Shown here: positions 17,504 to 26,502 of the stretch, piece by piece
Layout: the number at the start of each line of letters is the position of its first letter
How positions within the stretch are numbered: position 1 is the first letter of the stretch
Assembly: GCF_024124825.1 (NCBI RefSeq)
Contig: NZ_JAMXSS010000002.1
Location: forward strand, 868,001 to 932,000
Reading direction: 5' to 3'
Length of the DNA: 64,000 nt
Source of the DNA: Arthrobacter sp. H16F315
GTDB lineage: Bacteria; Actinomycetota; Actinomycetes; Actinomycetales; Micrococcaceae
Notes under the pieces: generated by a model
Databases searched by the model: none
What the model was told of the DNA's origin: nothing
The model's input: the letters and a program-made list of their open reading frames with translations, nothing else
Translations under genes and position numbers: made by a program

Positions 17504-18388
17504 CTATTTTGCCGGACGGGTTGCGTGGCCGCCGAATTGATGCCGCAGTGCGGAAACCATCTTCATGGCGGGTGAGTTGTCCTCGCGCGATGAAAAGCGG
17601 GCAAAGAGGGCTGCCGTGATGGCTGGGGCCGGCACGGCGTTGGCGATCGCTTCCTCCACGGTCCAACGACCCTCGCCGGAATCTTCAACATAGTCATCGA
17701 TCGATTCCAGGCCGGGATCCTCATCGAGAGCCTTCACCATCAGGTCCAGCAGCCACGAGCGGACCACAGTCCCCTTCTGCCAGGCGCGGAAAGTACCGGG
17801 AAGATCGGTCACAATGTCCTTAGCGGCGAGGAGTTCATACCCCTCGGCATAAGCCTGCATCAGGCCGTATTCGACGCCGTTGTGAACCATCTTGGCGTAG
17901 TGGCCAGCTCCAACCCCGCCGACGTGAACGAAGCTGTCGGCCCGTTCGCCCTCGGGACGAAGTGCGTCGAAGACGGGCATGGCGCGCTCAATATCCACCA
18001 CATCCCCGCCGGCCATCAATCCGTAACCGTTCTGCAGGCCCCATACGCCGCCGGACACACCGCAGTCGGCAAATTGGATGCCCACTTCGGCCAGTGCGGC
18101 GCCGTGTTTCTGGTCCTCGGTGAAGCGGGAATTGCCGCCGTCGATGACCAGGTCACCGGCGTCGAGTTTAGTGCCAAGTTCGGTAATGACGGCGTCGGTG
18201 ATCCCGCCGGAGGGAACCATCACCCAGATCACGCGCGGCGCCGGGACGGCGGCGATCAGGTCATCCACGCTGGCGACGTCGGTGACCTCAGGGTTGCGGT
18301 CGAAACCGGTAACGTCAATTCCACCCGCGCGCAGCCGTTCGCGCATGTTGAAACCCATTTTTCCAAGGCCGATCAGTCCAATGTGCAC
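17504..18388 (-). CDS. gnd: 6-phosphogluconate dehydrogenase, decarboxylating (short form)
   Basis: Converts 6-phosphogluconate to ribulose 5-phosphate in the pentose phosphate pathway. The Rossmann motif GLIGLGKMGFNM opens the protein; GVSGGVWGLQNGYGLMAGG and the catalytic Lys/His region HYAKMVHNGVEYGLMQA are complete. At 294 residues it is the short class, usually NAD-preferring, rather than the 470-residue classical form. Insertion of gnd between dnaN and recF is common in Actinobacteria. Confidence 0.95.
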   Translation of the reverse strand: MHIGLIGLGKMGFNMRERLRAGGIDVTGFDRNPEVTDVASVDDLIAAVPAPRVIWVMVPSGGITDAVITELGTKLDAGDLVIDGGNSRFTEDQKHGAALAEVGIQFADCGVSGGVWGLQNGYGLMAGGDVVDIERAMPVFDALRPEGERADSFVHVGGVGAGHYAKMVHNGVEYGLMQAYAEGYELLAAKDIVTDLPGTFRAWQKGTVVRSWLLDLMVKALDEDPGLESIDDYVEDSGEGRWTVEEAIANAVPAPAITAALFARFSSREDNSPAMKMVSALRHQFGGHATRPAK

Positions 18389-18459
18389 TTAGATGAACTC
18401 TTTTCTGCGCTGGGGTGTTTTGGGTGATGGCGTCCACCCAACTGACTGGCAGCTGAGGC

Positions 18460-18479
18460 CGTTTTGATCCCTCAAAACG
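18460..18479 (-). terminator. Hairpin between dnaN and gnd
   Basis: Perfect stem CGTTTTGA/TCAAAACG with loop TCCC, 15 bases past the dnaN stop on the minus strand. There is no following T run, so it may only attenuate transcription or protect the mRNA. Confidence 0.4.
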
Positions 18480-18493
18480 CCCGTAACTGCGAG

Positions 18494-19618
18494 TTAGTTG
18501 GGCAACCGCACCGGCATAACCAGGTAACGGTAGTCGCCCTGGTCTTCTCCGTCGGCATCGTTTTGGGCCGTAATCATGGCCGGCTTGGGCGCACTGGTGA
18601 AGGAGAACCGGACAAACTTGGTCTCGATGACGCTCAGGCCCTCAATCAGGTAATGCGGGTTGAACGCGACGGTGATGTCTTCGCCCGTGAGCTGGGCCTC
18701 GAGCTCTTCTGATGCCTGTGCATCTTCGCCGGTGCCGGCATCGAGGTGCAGCTGGCCTTGGGTGAACGCCAGCCGGACCGGAGTGTTCCGTTCCGCAACG
18801 AGCGAGACGCGACGGACGGCCTCGACGAGTTCCGAGGTCTGCACGGTGGCGTGGATCGGCGTGGACTCGGGAAAAAGTGATCGAATCTTGGGGTAGTCGC
18901 CGTCAACGAGGAGGGACGTGGTGGTGCGGCCACCGCTTTCAAAGCCAATGAGCCGGCTGTCGTCATCAGCGAGAGCGAGGTGGATGTCACCGCTGCCGCC
19001 GAGGGTCTTGGCAACTTCATTGAGGGTCTTGGCCTTGACGAGTGCGCTCGTGGAGATGCCCGGGGTGACCGGTTTCCACGGCACCTCGCGCATGGCCAAC
19101 CGGTAACGGTCTGTGGCCAGCAAGGTGATCAGGTCGTCCTCGATTTCCATCCGGACGCCGGTGAGGATGGGCAGGGTGTCATCTTTGCTCGCCGCGATGA
19201 TCACCTGGGAGACGGCCTGGGCGAAGGAGTCACCGGGTACTGTGCCGCTGATTGCGGGCAGAGCAGGCAGCGGAGGGTATTCGGCCTCGGGCATGGTGGC
19301 GAGATGGAAGCTGCTGCGCCGGCAGGTCAATGTCACTTTGTTGCCGTCGGTCTCAACGTCAACCGGCGCCGAAGGAAGGCTGCGGCAAATCTCGGCGAGC
19401 AGCCGTCCCGATACCAGAATCGTGCCCTCGGTGGTGATGTCAGCAGCGATTTCAAGCCTTGCCGAGGTCTCATAGTCAAAGCTCGAGAGGCTCACCGTAC
19501 CGGCTTCAGCCTTGAGCAGCAGACCGGAAAGGACGGGTACTGGCGGCCGCGGAGACAACGACCGGGCGGTCCAGGTCACGGCTTCTGCCAGGACGTCCCG
19601 TTCGACTCTGAACTTCAC
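18494..19618 (-). CDS. dnaN: DNA polymerase III sliding clamp (beta subunit)
   Basis: Ring clamp of 374 residues that tethers the polymerase to DNA. Three clamp domains are seen: MKFRVERDVLAEAVTWTARS with PVLSGLLLKA, then FAQAVSQVIIAASKDDTLPILTG, and the C-terminal VEAVRRVSLVAERNTPVRL ending YRYLVMPVRLPN, the normal clamp end with its partner-binding cleft. The GTG at 19618 starts the conserved N-terminus; the frame stays open to 19870 but that extension lies in the origin region and is not family-like. Separated from dnaA by the 521-base origin spacer. Confidence 0.98.
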   Translation of the reverse strand: MKFRVERDVLAEAVTWTARSLSPRPPVPVLSGLLLKAEAGTVSLSSFDYETSARLEIAADITTEGTILVSGRLLAEICRSLPSAPVDVETDGNKVTLTCRRSSFHLATMPEAEYPPLPALPAISGTVPGDSFAQAVSQVIIAASKDDTLPILTGVRMEIEDDLITLLATDRYRLAMREVPWKPVTPGISTSALVKAKTLNEVAKTLGGSGDIHLALADDDSRLIGFESGGRTTTSLLVDGDYPKIRSLFPESTPIHATVQTSELVEAVRRVSLVAERNTPVRLAFTQGQLHLDAGTGEDAQASEELEAQLTGEDITVAFNPHYLIEGLSVIETKFVRFSFTSAPKPAMITAQNDADGEDQGDYRYLVMPVRLPN

Positions 19619-20139
19619 GGAAGGGTGCCGCCTTTCATTGCTGCTGTCATCGCTGATGGCCGGGCCACCGGCCCGGCAAGGAATCACAAAAGATGTCCAG
19701 GACGGACACACTGCAGACAGCTTAGCCGCATGAAGTGTGATTCTCCCATCTCCGCGTTGGAACCGGGCTGATTGTCCGGGCGGCTCCGGTGTCCGGTCGC
19801 TGCCGGCGGCCGGCTCGGTCCTGGCCGTGTTCCGGGGTGGGACGGAGATTGTTATTTGAGGGAATTTCATTATTGAGGGATTAGTAGTGTTAATAACTGC
19901 TGTGGATACTGTGGATAACCCCGTTTGACGGTGCGGTTCCGCGGTTAACGCCTGTTCATGGACTGTGGGCGGAGCAGGTTTTAAACAGGGTGTGGATGGG
20001 GATAACGTTTTTGCCGCTCCCCGTGATCCACAGGCGCCTTAAGGGTTTTAAGTCCATTAACCGCAGTTGTCCCCTTTAACTGTCCACAGGGTTGTCCACA
20101 GGCGTCTGTTAATAAGGTAAGAGTGCTCGGCGCGACTGC
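19619..20139. other. oriC: Chromosomal replication origin, dnaA-dnaN spacer
   Basis: 521 bases with no gene. DnaA boxes: perfect TGTGGATAA at 19910-19918, and near matches TGTGGATAC (19901), TGTGGATGG (19991), TGATCCACA (20024), CTGTCCACA (20080) and TTGTCCACA (20092). The stretch 19861-19900 is AT-rich (TTTCATTATTGAGGGATTAG...) and is a candidate unwinding element; another AT-rich run lies at 20108-20116. Actinobacterial origins are usually in this spacer, so I place oriC here. The dnaA-rpmH spacer also has boxes and may be part of a bipartite origin. Confidence 0.85.
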
Positions 20140-21561
20140 CTAGGAATTACGCTGCTGCTGCTTGATCCGGTTGGTCAGTTCGGTGACCTGGTTGTAGATC
20201 ACTCGGCGCTCCGCCATCAACTCACGGATCTTGCGGTCTGCATGGATGACCGTGGTGTGGTCGCGGCCGCCGAGTTCCTGCCCGATCTTGGGAAGGGACA
20301 TGTCCGTGAGTTCACGGCACAAATACATGGCGATCTGCCGGGCAGTGACCAGGGTCCTGGTCCGCGACTTGCTGCAGAGCTCCTCCATGCTGAGCTTGAA
20401 GTAGTCGGCGGTCTGGGTGAGGATCTGCGCGGAGGTGATTTCCTGGGCCCCGTCATCGGTGATGAGGTCCTTGAGCACCATCTCTGCCAGGGCAACGTCC
20501 ACCGGTTGGCGGTTGAGGCTGGCGAAGGCCGTGACCCGGATTAGTGCCCCCTCCAGTTCGCGGATGTTGCTGGAGATCTTCGACGCGATGTATTCCAGGG
20601 CGTCGTCCGGTGCCGAGAGGCCCTCGCTGAGGGCCTTCTTGCGCAGGATTGCGATCCGGGTTTCGAGTTCCGGCGGCTGGATGTCGGTCAGCAGGCCCCA
20701 CTCGAAGCGGGACTTCATCCGGTCCTCGAAGCCAGCGAGCAGTTTGGGTGGTTGGTCGGAGGTGATGACCACCTGCTTGTTGTTGTTGTGCAGGGCGTTG
20801 AAGGTGTGGAAGAACTCCTCCAGCGTCCGGTCCTTGCCGGCCAGGAACTGGATGTCATCGATCAGGAGGACATCCACGTTGCGGTACGTCGTCTTGAAGC
20901 TGGTGCCTTCATCGTCGCGGATGGAGTTGATGAAGTCGTTGGTGAATTCCTCGGAGTTCACGTAGCGGACCCGGATTCCGCTGTACAGCCTGCGGGCATA
21001 GTGACCGATCGCGTGGAGCAGATGAGTCTTGCCCAGTCCGGAATCGCCATAGATGAAGAGCGGGTTGTATGCCTTGGCCGGCGCTTCAGCGACGGCCACC
21101 GCCGCAGCATGGGCGAAACGGTTGGAGGAACCAATCACAAAGGTATCGAAGACATACTTCGGATTGAGGCGGCCAAATTCATGCGAGGTGCTCGGCAGCA
21201 TGGGTTGTGGTTTTAGTTCGACGGAAGGATCGGCCACGAGGGACAGTTCGACGGCGGGTTCGGGCTCCGGGTGCAGCGGGACCAGATCGGTGTCGACGTC
21301 GATTGCACAACGGATTTCGTCGGAGAAGACGTTCCGGAGGGCGTCGTCGAGGGCTTCCTTCACCTGTGTCTGGAGTACCTCACGGGTGAGTTCATTGGGG
21401 ACCGCCACCAGCAGGGTTGAACCGATGAGCCCCTGGGCTTGGGCGAGGATGACGAAGCCGCGCTGCCGGGGTGATACCCGGTGATCGTTTTCCAGCAGGC
21501 TCACTACGCGCCGCCAGGAACTTCCGACAGTGTTGGCTTGGTTGGCTTCGTCTACTGTCAT
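20140..21561 (-). CDS. dnaA: Chromosomal replication initiator protein DnaA
   Basis: 473 residues. Domain I (SSWRRVVSLLENDHRVSPRQRGF) is followed by a linker, then the AAA+ domain with Walker A GDSGLGKTH around residue 170 and Walker B LLIDDIQFLAGK, and the DNA-binding domain IV with GRDHTTVIHADRKI, the signature that reads DnaA boxes. The ATG at 21561 has GAGGA 7 bases upstream; a TTG one codon earlier is possible. It is flanked by box-containing spacers on both sides, including its own promoter region, so autoregulation is expected. Confidence 0.99.
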   Translation of the reverse strand: MTVDEANQANTVGSSWRRVVSLLENDHRVSPRQRGFVILAQAQGLIGSTLLVAVPNELTREVLQTQVKEALDDALRNVFSDEIRCAIDVDTDLVPLHPEPEPAVELSLVADPSVELKPQPMLPSTSHEFGRLNPKYVFDTFVIGSSNRFAHAAAVAVAEAPAKAYNPLFIYGDSGLGKTHLLHAIGHYARRLYSGIRVRYVNSEEFTNDFINSIRDDEGTSFKTTYRNVDVLLIDDIQFLAGKDRTLEEFFHTFNALHNNNKQVVITSDQPPKLLAGFEDRMKSRFEWGLLTDIQPPELETRIAILRKKALSEGLSAPDDALEYIASKISSNIRELEGALIRVTAFASLNRQPVDVALAEMVLKDLITDDGAQEITSAQILTQTADYFKLSMEELCSKSRTRTLVTARQIAMYLCRELTDMSLPKIGQELGGRDHTTVIHADRKIRELMAERRVIYNQVTELTNRIKQQQRNS

Positions 21562-22026
21562 CAATCAGTTCCTCAAACTTGCTTGCCTAAATTGCCGGCA
21601 GCCACAAGTCCCGAACCAGTGTGCTGGCCCCGGCTTAATCCACAGGGTTATGCACAGTCCGTGGATAATCGGCTACTGGGACACTCTAGGGGATCAAATG
21701 GGCAGAAGATAGCTGGGTTCTGTCCTGTGGATAATCACACTGCTGTAGTTCGAATTGGGACCCTTTGACACTCGTCATCCACAGGCTGGGAAGGGAGTTA
21801 GCCACAGCTGGGGAAACTTTGCGGCGCGACCCCCGGTTTGACTCTGGAGGGCGGCAAGCCCTAACGTTGTGAAGTCCCATGTGTACGCTTTAAGCCTCAT
21901 TTGAATCTTTCCCGACGCCCAGCGCGTCTTGCGAGTTGAGGTAAGCGGCACATACAAAACTTAGCGTCGACCAGTTCTTCCCCTTGATCGGGTGGGCGCA
22001 CCTTTGATCCCACTGGAGTAACTAAC
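21562..22026. promoter_or_regulatory. dnaA-rpmH divergent spacer with DnaA boxes
   Basis: 465 bases between divergent dnaA and rpmH. DnaA boxes: TAATCCACA (21636), TTATGCACA (21648-21656), TTATCCACG on the minus strand (21660-21668), perfect TGTGGATAA (21726-21734) and TCATCCACA (21775). No ORF is convincing. It must hold the dnaA and rpmH promoters; the boxes suggest dnaA autoregulation or a second origin half. Confidence 0.8.
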
Positions 22027-22164
22027 GTGAGCAAGCGGACTTTTCAGCCGAATAACCGCCGTCGAGCCAAGAAGCACGGCTTCCGCCTTCGTATGCGTAC
22101 CCGTGCCGGCCGTGCCATCCTGGCAGCCCGTCGTGGCAAGGGTCGCACCGAGCTGTCGGCCTAA
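22027..22164 (+). CDS. rpmH: 50S ribosomal protein L34
   Basis: 45 residues, [18 protein letters not shown] then [18 protein letters not shown], the strongly conserved L34 sequence ending [13 protein letters not shown] start at 22027, preceded by a GGAG sequence. First gene of the plus-strand arm, followed by rnpA after 41 bases. Confidence 0.98.
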   Translation: MSKRTFQPNNRRRAKKHGFRLRMRTRAGRAILAARRGKGRTELSA

Positions 22165-22205
22165 ATAACTGACTCGTCGGTACACATCCCTGTGCGAGTT
22201 TAACG

Positions 22206-22616
22206 GTGCTGGCCACCCGCAACCGTCTGAGGACATCAACCGATTTTTCAACAACTGTACGTTCCGGTGTCCGCAATGGACGCCGGAACGTAGTGTTATA
22301 TACGGTAGCCTTGGCTGCCGGTGAACCAAGCCGGATCGGATTCATCGTTTCCAAGAGTGTCGGGAACGCTGTTGTCAGGAACCTCGTTAAGAGGAGACTG
22401 AGAGAAGTCGGCGCCTTGTCCTTGCAGAAATACGGCAGCGGGTTCGCGATCGTGGTTCGGGCCTTGCCCGCCGCGGCGGGAGCCGGTTGGGACCAACTGC
22501 GATCGGACTATGACGTCGCACTGGAAAACAACATGAAACGGCTGGGCAGCCGCCTTCCTAAGGCTGCTTCGTCAGTTTCTTACGAGACAACACAGGAAGG
22601 GACCTCGCGTGCGTAA
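22206..22616 (+). CDS. rnpA: Ribonuclease P protein component
   Basis: 136 residues; binds RNase P RNA and helps trim tRNA 5' ends. The family motif RNLVKRRLREV is present, with the upstream RIGFIVSKSVGNAV. The last 20 residues are not conserved. The GTG start follows rpmH closely and the end overlaps yidD by 8 bases. Confidence 0.95.
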   Translation: MLATRNRLRTSTDFSTTVRSGVRNGRRNVVLYTVALAAGEPSRIGFIVSKSVGNAVVRNLVKRRLREVGALSLQKYGSGFAIVVRALPAAAGAGWDQLRSDYDVALENNMKRLGSRLPKAASSVSYETTQEGTSRA

Positions 22617-23004
22617 CTTAACTGCCGCCGTCGTCCCTCCTGCAAAATTCGCAGCGGAATGGTTGGGCCGGGCAGTCTGGAATGCGCCCCGCAATATCCT
22701 CATCCTGCTGCTCCTGGCATACCGCAAGGTGATTTCACCGCTGTACGGCCAGGTCTGCCGTTTCTTCCCGAGCTGCTCGGCCTATGCCCTTGAAGCGGTC
22801 ACCGTGCACGGCGCGGTTAAGGGAAGCTGGCTGGCGGCCAAGCGCCTGGTGCGCTGCCACCCCTGGAATGCCGGTGGTGTGGACCATGTCCCCGCCGGTA
22901 AATGCGAATGGCCCGCAGACCACACCCCCACAATTGTTGTGATGAACAATCCGGACAAGTATCTGGCTGCTCGGACTGATGGAGAAGGCCGCTCTGCGGC
23001 CTGA
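22609..23004 (+). CDS. yidD: Membrane protein insertion efficiency factor YidD
   Basis: Small membrane-associated protein of 131 residues with the YidD core LLLAYRKVISPLYGQVCRFF, PSCSAYALEAV and GSWLAAKRLVRCHPWN. It assists YidC-dependent insertion. It is longer than the usual 70-90 residues because of an N-terminal amphipathic leader and a C-terminal polar tail. GTG start at 22609 overlapping rnpA. Confidence 0.93.
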   Translation: MRNLTAAVVPPAKFAAEWLGRAVWNAPRNILILLLLAYRKVISPLYGQVCRFFPSCSAYALEAVTVHGAVKGSWLAAKRLVRCHPWNAGGVDHVPAGKCEWPADHTPTIVVMNNPDKYLAARTDGEGRSAA

Positions 23005-23020
23005 CGAATAGGGATATCGT

Positions 23021-24001
23021 ATGGATTTCTTTGGAACAATCATGTTTCCTTTCAAGTGGCTTGTGTCCGCCATTATGTTGGTCTTCCACGATGGCCTGAG
23101 CGTCATCGGGTTGCCTGCCGCCAATGGCTGGACGTGGACCCTATCCATCATCGGGCTGGTGCTGGTGATCCGGGCGGCGCTTATTCCCGTATTCGTCAAA
23201 CAGATCAAGGCCCAGCGCGGGATGCAGCTCCTGCAGCCGGACCTGAAGAAGCTGCAGGACAAGTACAAGGGCAAAACTGATCAGCTGTCCCGCCAGGCCA
23301 TGGCCCAGGAACAGATGGCCATGTACAAGAAGCACGGCACCAACCCGTTCTCGGCGTGCCTGCCCATGCTGATCCAGATGCCGTTCTTCTTTGCGCTCTT
23401 CCAGGTCCTTTCCGGGATTACGTCGGCGGCAACCAGCGGTGTCGGCATCGGTGCGATGAGTCACGAACAGGTCCTGCAGTTCGATGAGTCGAGCATTTTT
23501 GGTGCCCCGCTCTCCGCCACCCTGCTGCACGGTACGCCGGCCGGCGGCAACGTCGTTGCGGTGTGGATCCTCTCGATTGTGATGATTCTGGCGATGACGG
23601 CCTCACAGTTCATCACCCAGAAGCAGATCATGGCGAAGAATATGTCCGAGGAAGCCATGGCGAGTCCGTTTATGCGCCAGCAGAAGATGATGCTGTACAT
23701 CCTGCCGCTGGTCTTCGGCGTCGGCGGGATCAACTTCCCCATCGGTGTCCTGATCTACTGGACCACCACAAACCTGTGGACCATGGGTCAGCAGTTCTTT
23801 GTTATTCGCCGCATGCCGACGCCCGGATCCCCCGCCGCCAAGGCCCTGGCTGAGCGTCGTGCCGCCAAGGGCCTGCCTGCCTTGCCGTTGACTAGTGCCA
23901 AGAAGGCCGAGGCTGAGTCCGCGGAGGCTGCAGCCGCTGCGGCCCTGGCGGCTAAGAGCCAACGTGTCCAGCCACAACGCAAGAACAGGAAGAGGAAGTA
24001 A
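23021..24001 (+). CDS. yidC: Membrane protein insertase YidC
   Basis: Five-helix insertase of 326 residues, with no large periplasmic domain as usual for Gram-positives. Conserved segments: WTLSIIGLVLVIRAALIPVF, KQIKAQRGMQLLQPDLKKLQ, NPFSACLPMLIQMPFFFALF and GINFPIGVLIYWTTTNLWTM. A Lys/Arg-rich tail (QPQRKNRKRK) ends the protein, suited to ribosome contact. The stop overlaps the jag ATG (TAATG). Confidence 0.97.
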   Translation: MDFFGTIMFPFKWLVSAIMLVFHDGLSVIGLPAANGWTWTLSIIGLVLVIRAALIPVFVKQIKAQRGMQLLQPDLKKLQDKYKGKTDQLSRQAMAQEQMAMYKKHGTNPFSACLPMLIQMPFFFALFQVLSGITSAATSGVGIGAMSHEQVLQFDESSIFGAPLSATLLHGTPAGGNVVAVWILSIVMILAMTASQFITQKQIMAKNMSEEAMASPFMRQQKMMLYILPLVFGVGGINFPIGVLIYWTTTNLWTMGQQFFVIRRMPTPGSPAAKALAERRAAKGLPALPLTSAKKAEAESAEAAAAAALAAKSQRVQPQRKNRKRK

Positions 24002-24612
24002 TGTCCGCCGAGAGCACCGAACACGCTATTTCCGCTGATGCCATTAATGAGCAGGGCGAGGCCCTGAGCGGAACCCAGGATGCTGACCGGACCACTGATG
24101 AAGGTACCGAAGAATCGGCAGCTGACGAGGGCAAGGGTTCATCCGCCGGTCGGCTGGAAGAAGAAGGCGACGTCGCCGCGGACTACCTCGAGGAACTTCT
24201 GGACATCGCCGATATTGACGGCGACATTGACATTGAAGTGCGTAATGGTCGCACGTACATTTCGATTGTTACCGAGGAAGAATCAGCCGGTCTGGAAAAT
24301 CTGGTTGGTGCGGACGGGGAGGTGCTCGAAGCCCTTCAGGAACTGACCCGGCTGGCGGTTTTGTCCGCGACGGAAAACCGCTCGCGGTTGGTTCTGGATA
24401 TCAATGGCTACCGGTCCGAGCGGTCCGGCGAACTGCAAAAGATTGCAGACGACGCCGTTGCCTCCGTCAAGGAGTCCGGTAAAGCCGTCGCTCTTGCTCC
24501 GATGAGTGCCTATGAGCGCAAAATTGTGCACGACGCCGTTGCCGATCTGGGACTCGTCAGCGAGTCTGAAGGCGAAGGCGCCGAACGTCACATCGTCGTT
24601 TCTGCAGACTGA
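24001..24612 (+). CDS. jag: RNA-binding protein Jag/KhpB
   Basis: 203 residues. The first 50 are acidic and disordered; a KH-type domain follows (DYLEELLDIADIDGDIDIEV...), then an R3H domain whose motif appears as YRSERSGEL with MSAYERKIVHDAVADL. KhpB partners with KhpA to bind small and messenger RNAs and influences cell-wall growth in Gram-positives. It overlaps yidC by one base and rsmG by one base. Confidence 0.93.
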   Translation: MSAESTEHAISADAINEQGEALSGTQDADRTTDEGTEESAADEGKGSSAGRLEEEGDVAADYLEELLDIADIDGDIDIEVRNGRTYISIVTEEESAGLENLVGADGEVLEALQELTRLAVLSATENRSRLVLDINGYRSERSGELQKIADDAVASVKESGKAVALAPMSAYERKIVHDAVADLGLVSESEGEGAERHIVVSAD

Positions 24613-25280
24613 TGCCGGCGGATACCTTGATGGTTGAGATAACCGACGCTGAATTGCAGGCAGCACAGACGATCTTTGGTGACCGCCTGAACCTGGCAAA
24701 GCGGTATGTGGAGCATCTGGCCACCTCGGGCACGGAACGGGGCCTCATCGGTCCCCGCGAGGTTCCCCGGTTGTGGAGCCGGCACGTGCTGAACTGTGCC
24801 GTAATTGAAAGTCAGATTGCCGAGGGAAGCCACGTGGCGGATGTCGGCAGCGGGGCCGGATTGCCTGGCCTGTGTCTGGCCATTGCCCGCCCGGACCTTG
24901 AACTGACCCTGATTGAGCCCCTCGAACGCCGCGTGGTTTGGCTTCAGGAGGTCGTCGATGACCTGGGCCTTATTAACGTCACGGTGATGCGCAGCCGGGC
25001 AGAGCTGGCGGTTGGGATGGTGAACGCCGACGTCGTGACGGCCCGGGCCGTCTCAGCACTCTCGAACCTTGCCGGCCTGACCATTCCGCTGTTGGCGGGT
25101 AAAGGTGAAGTTATGGCGATCAAGGGACGCAGCGCCGGCGAGGAAGTCGAAAAGGCAGCCAAGGTAATCCGCAAGCTTGGTGGCACGCAGACCACTGTAT
25201 TGCTGGTGGGTGAAGGACTTCTGGAAGAACCCACAACGGTTGTCCGTATCGTTGTGAATAAGACTCAAAAGAAAGCCTAG
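24612..25280 (+). CDS. rsmG: 16S rRNA (guanine527-N7)-methyltransferase RsmG
   Basis: 222 residues. The S-adenosylmethionine site is VADVGSGAGLPGLCLAIARP, with EPLERRVVWLQEV next. ATG at 24612 overlaps the jag stop. Methylates G527 near the decoding site; loss gives low-level streptomycin resistance in many bacteria. It ends 86 bases before the candidate parA start at 25367. Confidence 0.96.
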   Translation: MPADTLMVEITDAELQAAQTIFGDRLNLAKRYVEHLATSGTERGLIGPREVPRLWSRHVLNCAVIESQIAEGSHVADVGSGAGLPGLCLAIARPDLELTLIEPLERRVVWLQEVVDDLGLINVTVMRSRAELAVGMVNADVVTARAVSALSNLAGLTIPLLAGKGEVMAIKGRSAGEEVEKAAKVIRKLGGTQTTVLLVGEGLLEEPTTVVRIVVNKTQKKA

Positions 25281-25366
25281 CGCCCGCCCGGTGCCCTCTG
25301 TCCCCTCGGGTAAGAGGTTAGGCTAGTAACCGGCAGCAAGAGCCGAACGAGAGTGAGTGTGTCACA

Positions 25367-25531
25367 GTGACCAGTAGCGAAGCCTCCACACAGCGGATTC
25401 CCCCGTTTGTGTCCCTGGGGTCCGCACGGGCCACGGTTGTGCCCCCGTCGTTCATCGAAACTCTGGTAATCGTCCGGTATCGGTTGCAAAGGCCAGCGGC
25501 ATGGCTGGTGTTTCACGTGAAACATCGGTAG
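25367..25531 (+). other. Possible displaced N-terminus of parA (54-codon ORF in another frame)
   Basis: A GTG-started ORF reading [20 protein letters not shown] and continuing [11 protein letters not shown] before turning into unlike sequence. It overlaps the start of the annotated parA frame (25501) with a one-base offset. Its polar, Pro/Ser-rich start looks like a ParA leader, and I have a memory of related ParA proteins beginning this way, which I cannot verify. If so, a second single-base error lies around 25455-25500 and the true parA starts at 25367. Confidence 0.35.
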
Positions 25532-26434
25532 TTGCCAACGGAAATGTGCTTGATTCCCTTGACGACTCCAGCCCGATTGCCCGGGAGCTCGCGCATGAGA
25601 ACAAACGGCGTGAACGTCTTCTTGGCCGTGAACTGCCGAAGCCCGAGAAGACCAGAATTTTTACCGTCTCCAATCAGAAGGGCGGAGTGGGCAAGACGAC
25701 CACAACGGTCAATATTGCTGCCGCCCTGGCCGCCGCTGGCTTGAACGTCCTGGTTATCGACATCGACCCCCCAGGGGAATGCGTCGACAGCGTTGGGAAT
25801 TGAACACCACGCCGACGTCGACAGCATTTACGACGTGCTCATCAATGACTTTCCTTTGCGGGACGTTGTAGCTCCCTGCCCCGACATTGCGAAGCTGATC
25901 TGTGCGCCGGCCACCATCCACCTCGCCGGGGCGGAGATCGAGCTGGTCAGCCTCGTTGCCCGCGAGCAGCGGCTCCGGCGGGCGATTGATGTGTATGCCA
26001 AGGAACGCGCCAAGAATGGCGAGGAACGCCTGGATTACATCTTCATCGATTGTCCCCCGAGCCTAGGCTTGCTGACAGTCAACGCGTTTTGTGCTGCCAA
26101 TGAGGTTTTGATTCCGATTCAGTGCGAGTACTACGCACTGGAGGGACTCAGCCAGCTGTTGAAAAACATCGAAATGATCCAGAAGCACTTAAACGCGGAT
26201 CTGGTCGTCTCCACGATTCTTCTGACGATGTATGACGGCCGCACCAATCTCGCTGCCCAAGTGGCTGCAGAGGTTCGCGAACACTTCCCGGAACAGGTGC
26301 TCGGGGCTGTGGTGCCACGATCGGTACGGATTTCTGAAGCCCCCAGCTACCAGCAGACCGTGATGACGTACGACCCCTCGTCCAGCGGGGCGCTGTCCTA
26401 TCTTGAAGCCGCAGCCGAAATCGCACAACGTTAG
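25501..26434 (+). CDS. parA: Chromosome partitioning ATPase ParA (frameshifted in this sequence)
   Basis: Two overlapping frames make one normal ParA. The first (25501 onward) contains the deviant Walker A motif KGGVGKTT and reads to VIDIDP; the second (from about 25793) continues [15 protein letters not shown] through [16 protein letters not shown] to the C-terminus. Removing one C from the run at 25767-25772 gives [16 protein letters not shown], the usual ParA sequence, with no gap. As written, the first frame ends at 25803. ParA forms ATP-dependent DNA-bound dimers that move ParB-parS complexes. The gene precedes parB by 68 bases. A parS site lies inside its first codons. Confidence 0.9.
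25509..25524. promoter_or_regulatory. parS site inside the 5' end of parA
   Basis: Perfect TGTTTCACGTGAAACA, the bacterial consensus ParB binding palindrome. Confidence 0.95.
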
Positions 26435-26502
26435 TATCTTTTCGAGAATTGCACTAGCTAGAGTCCGGTGCTGACCGACTCTTCCAATGGAGGGATTTAT
26501 CC

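Noticed and set aside
19619..19870. N-terminal extension of dnaN
   Set aside because: Runs through the origin spacer; clamp proteins begin with MKFRVERD.
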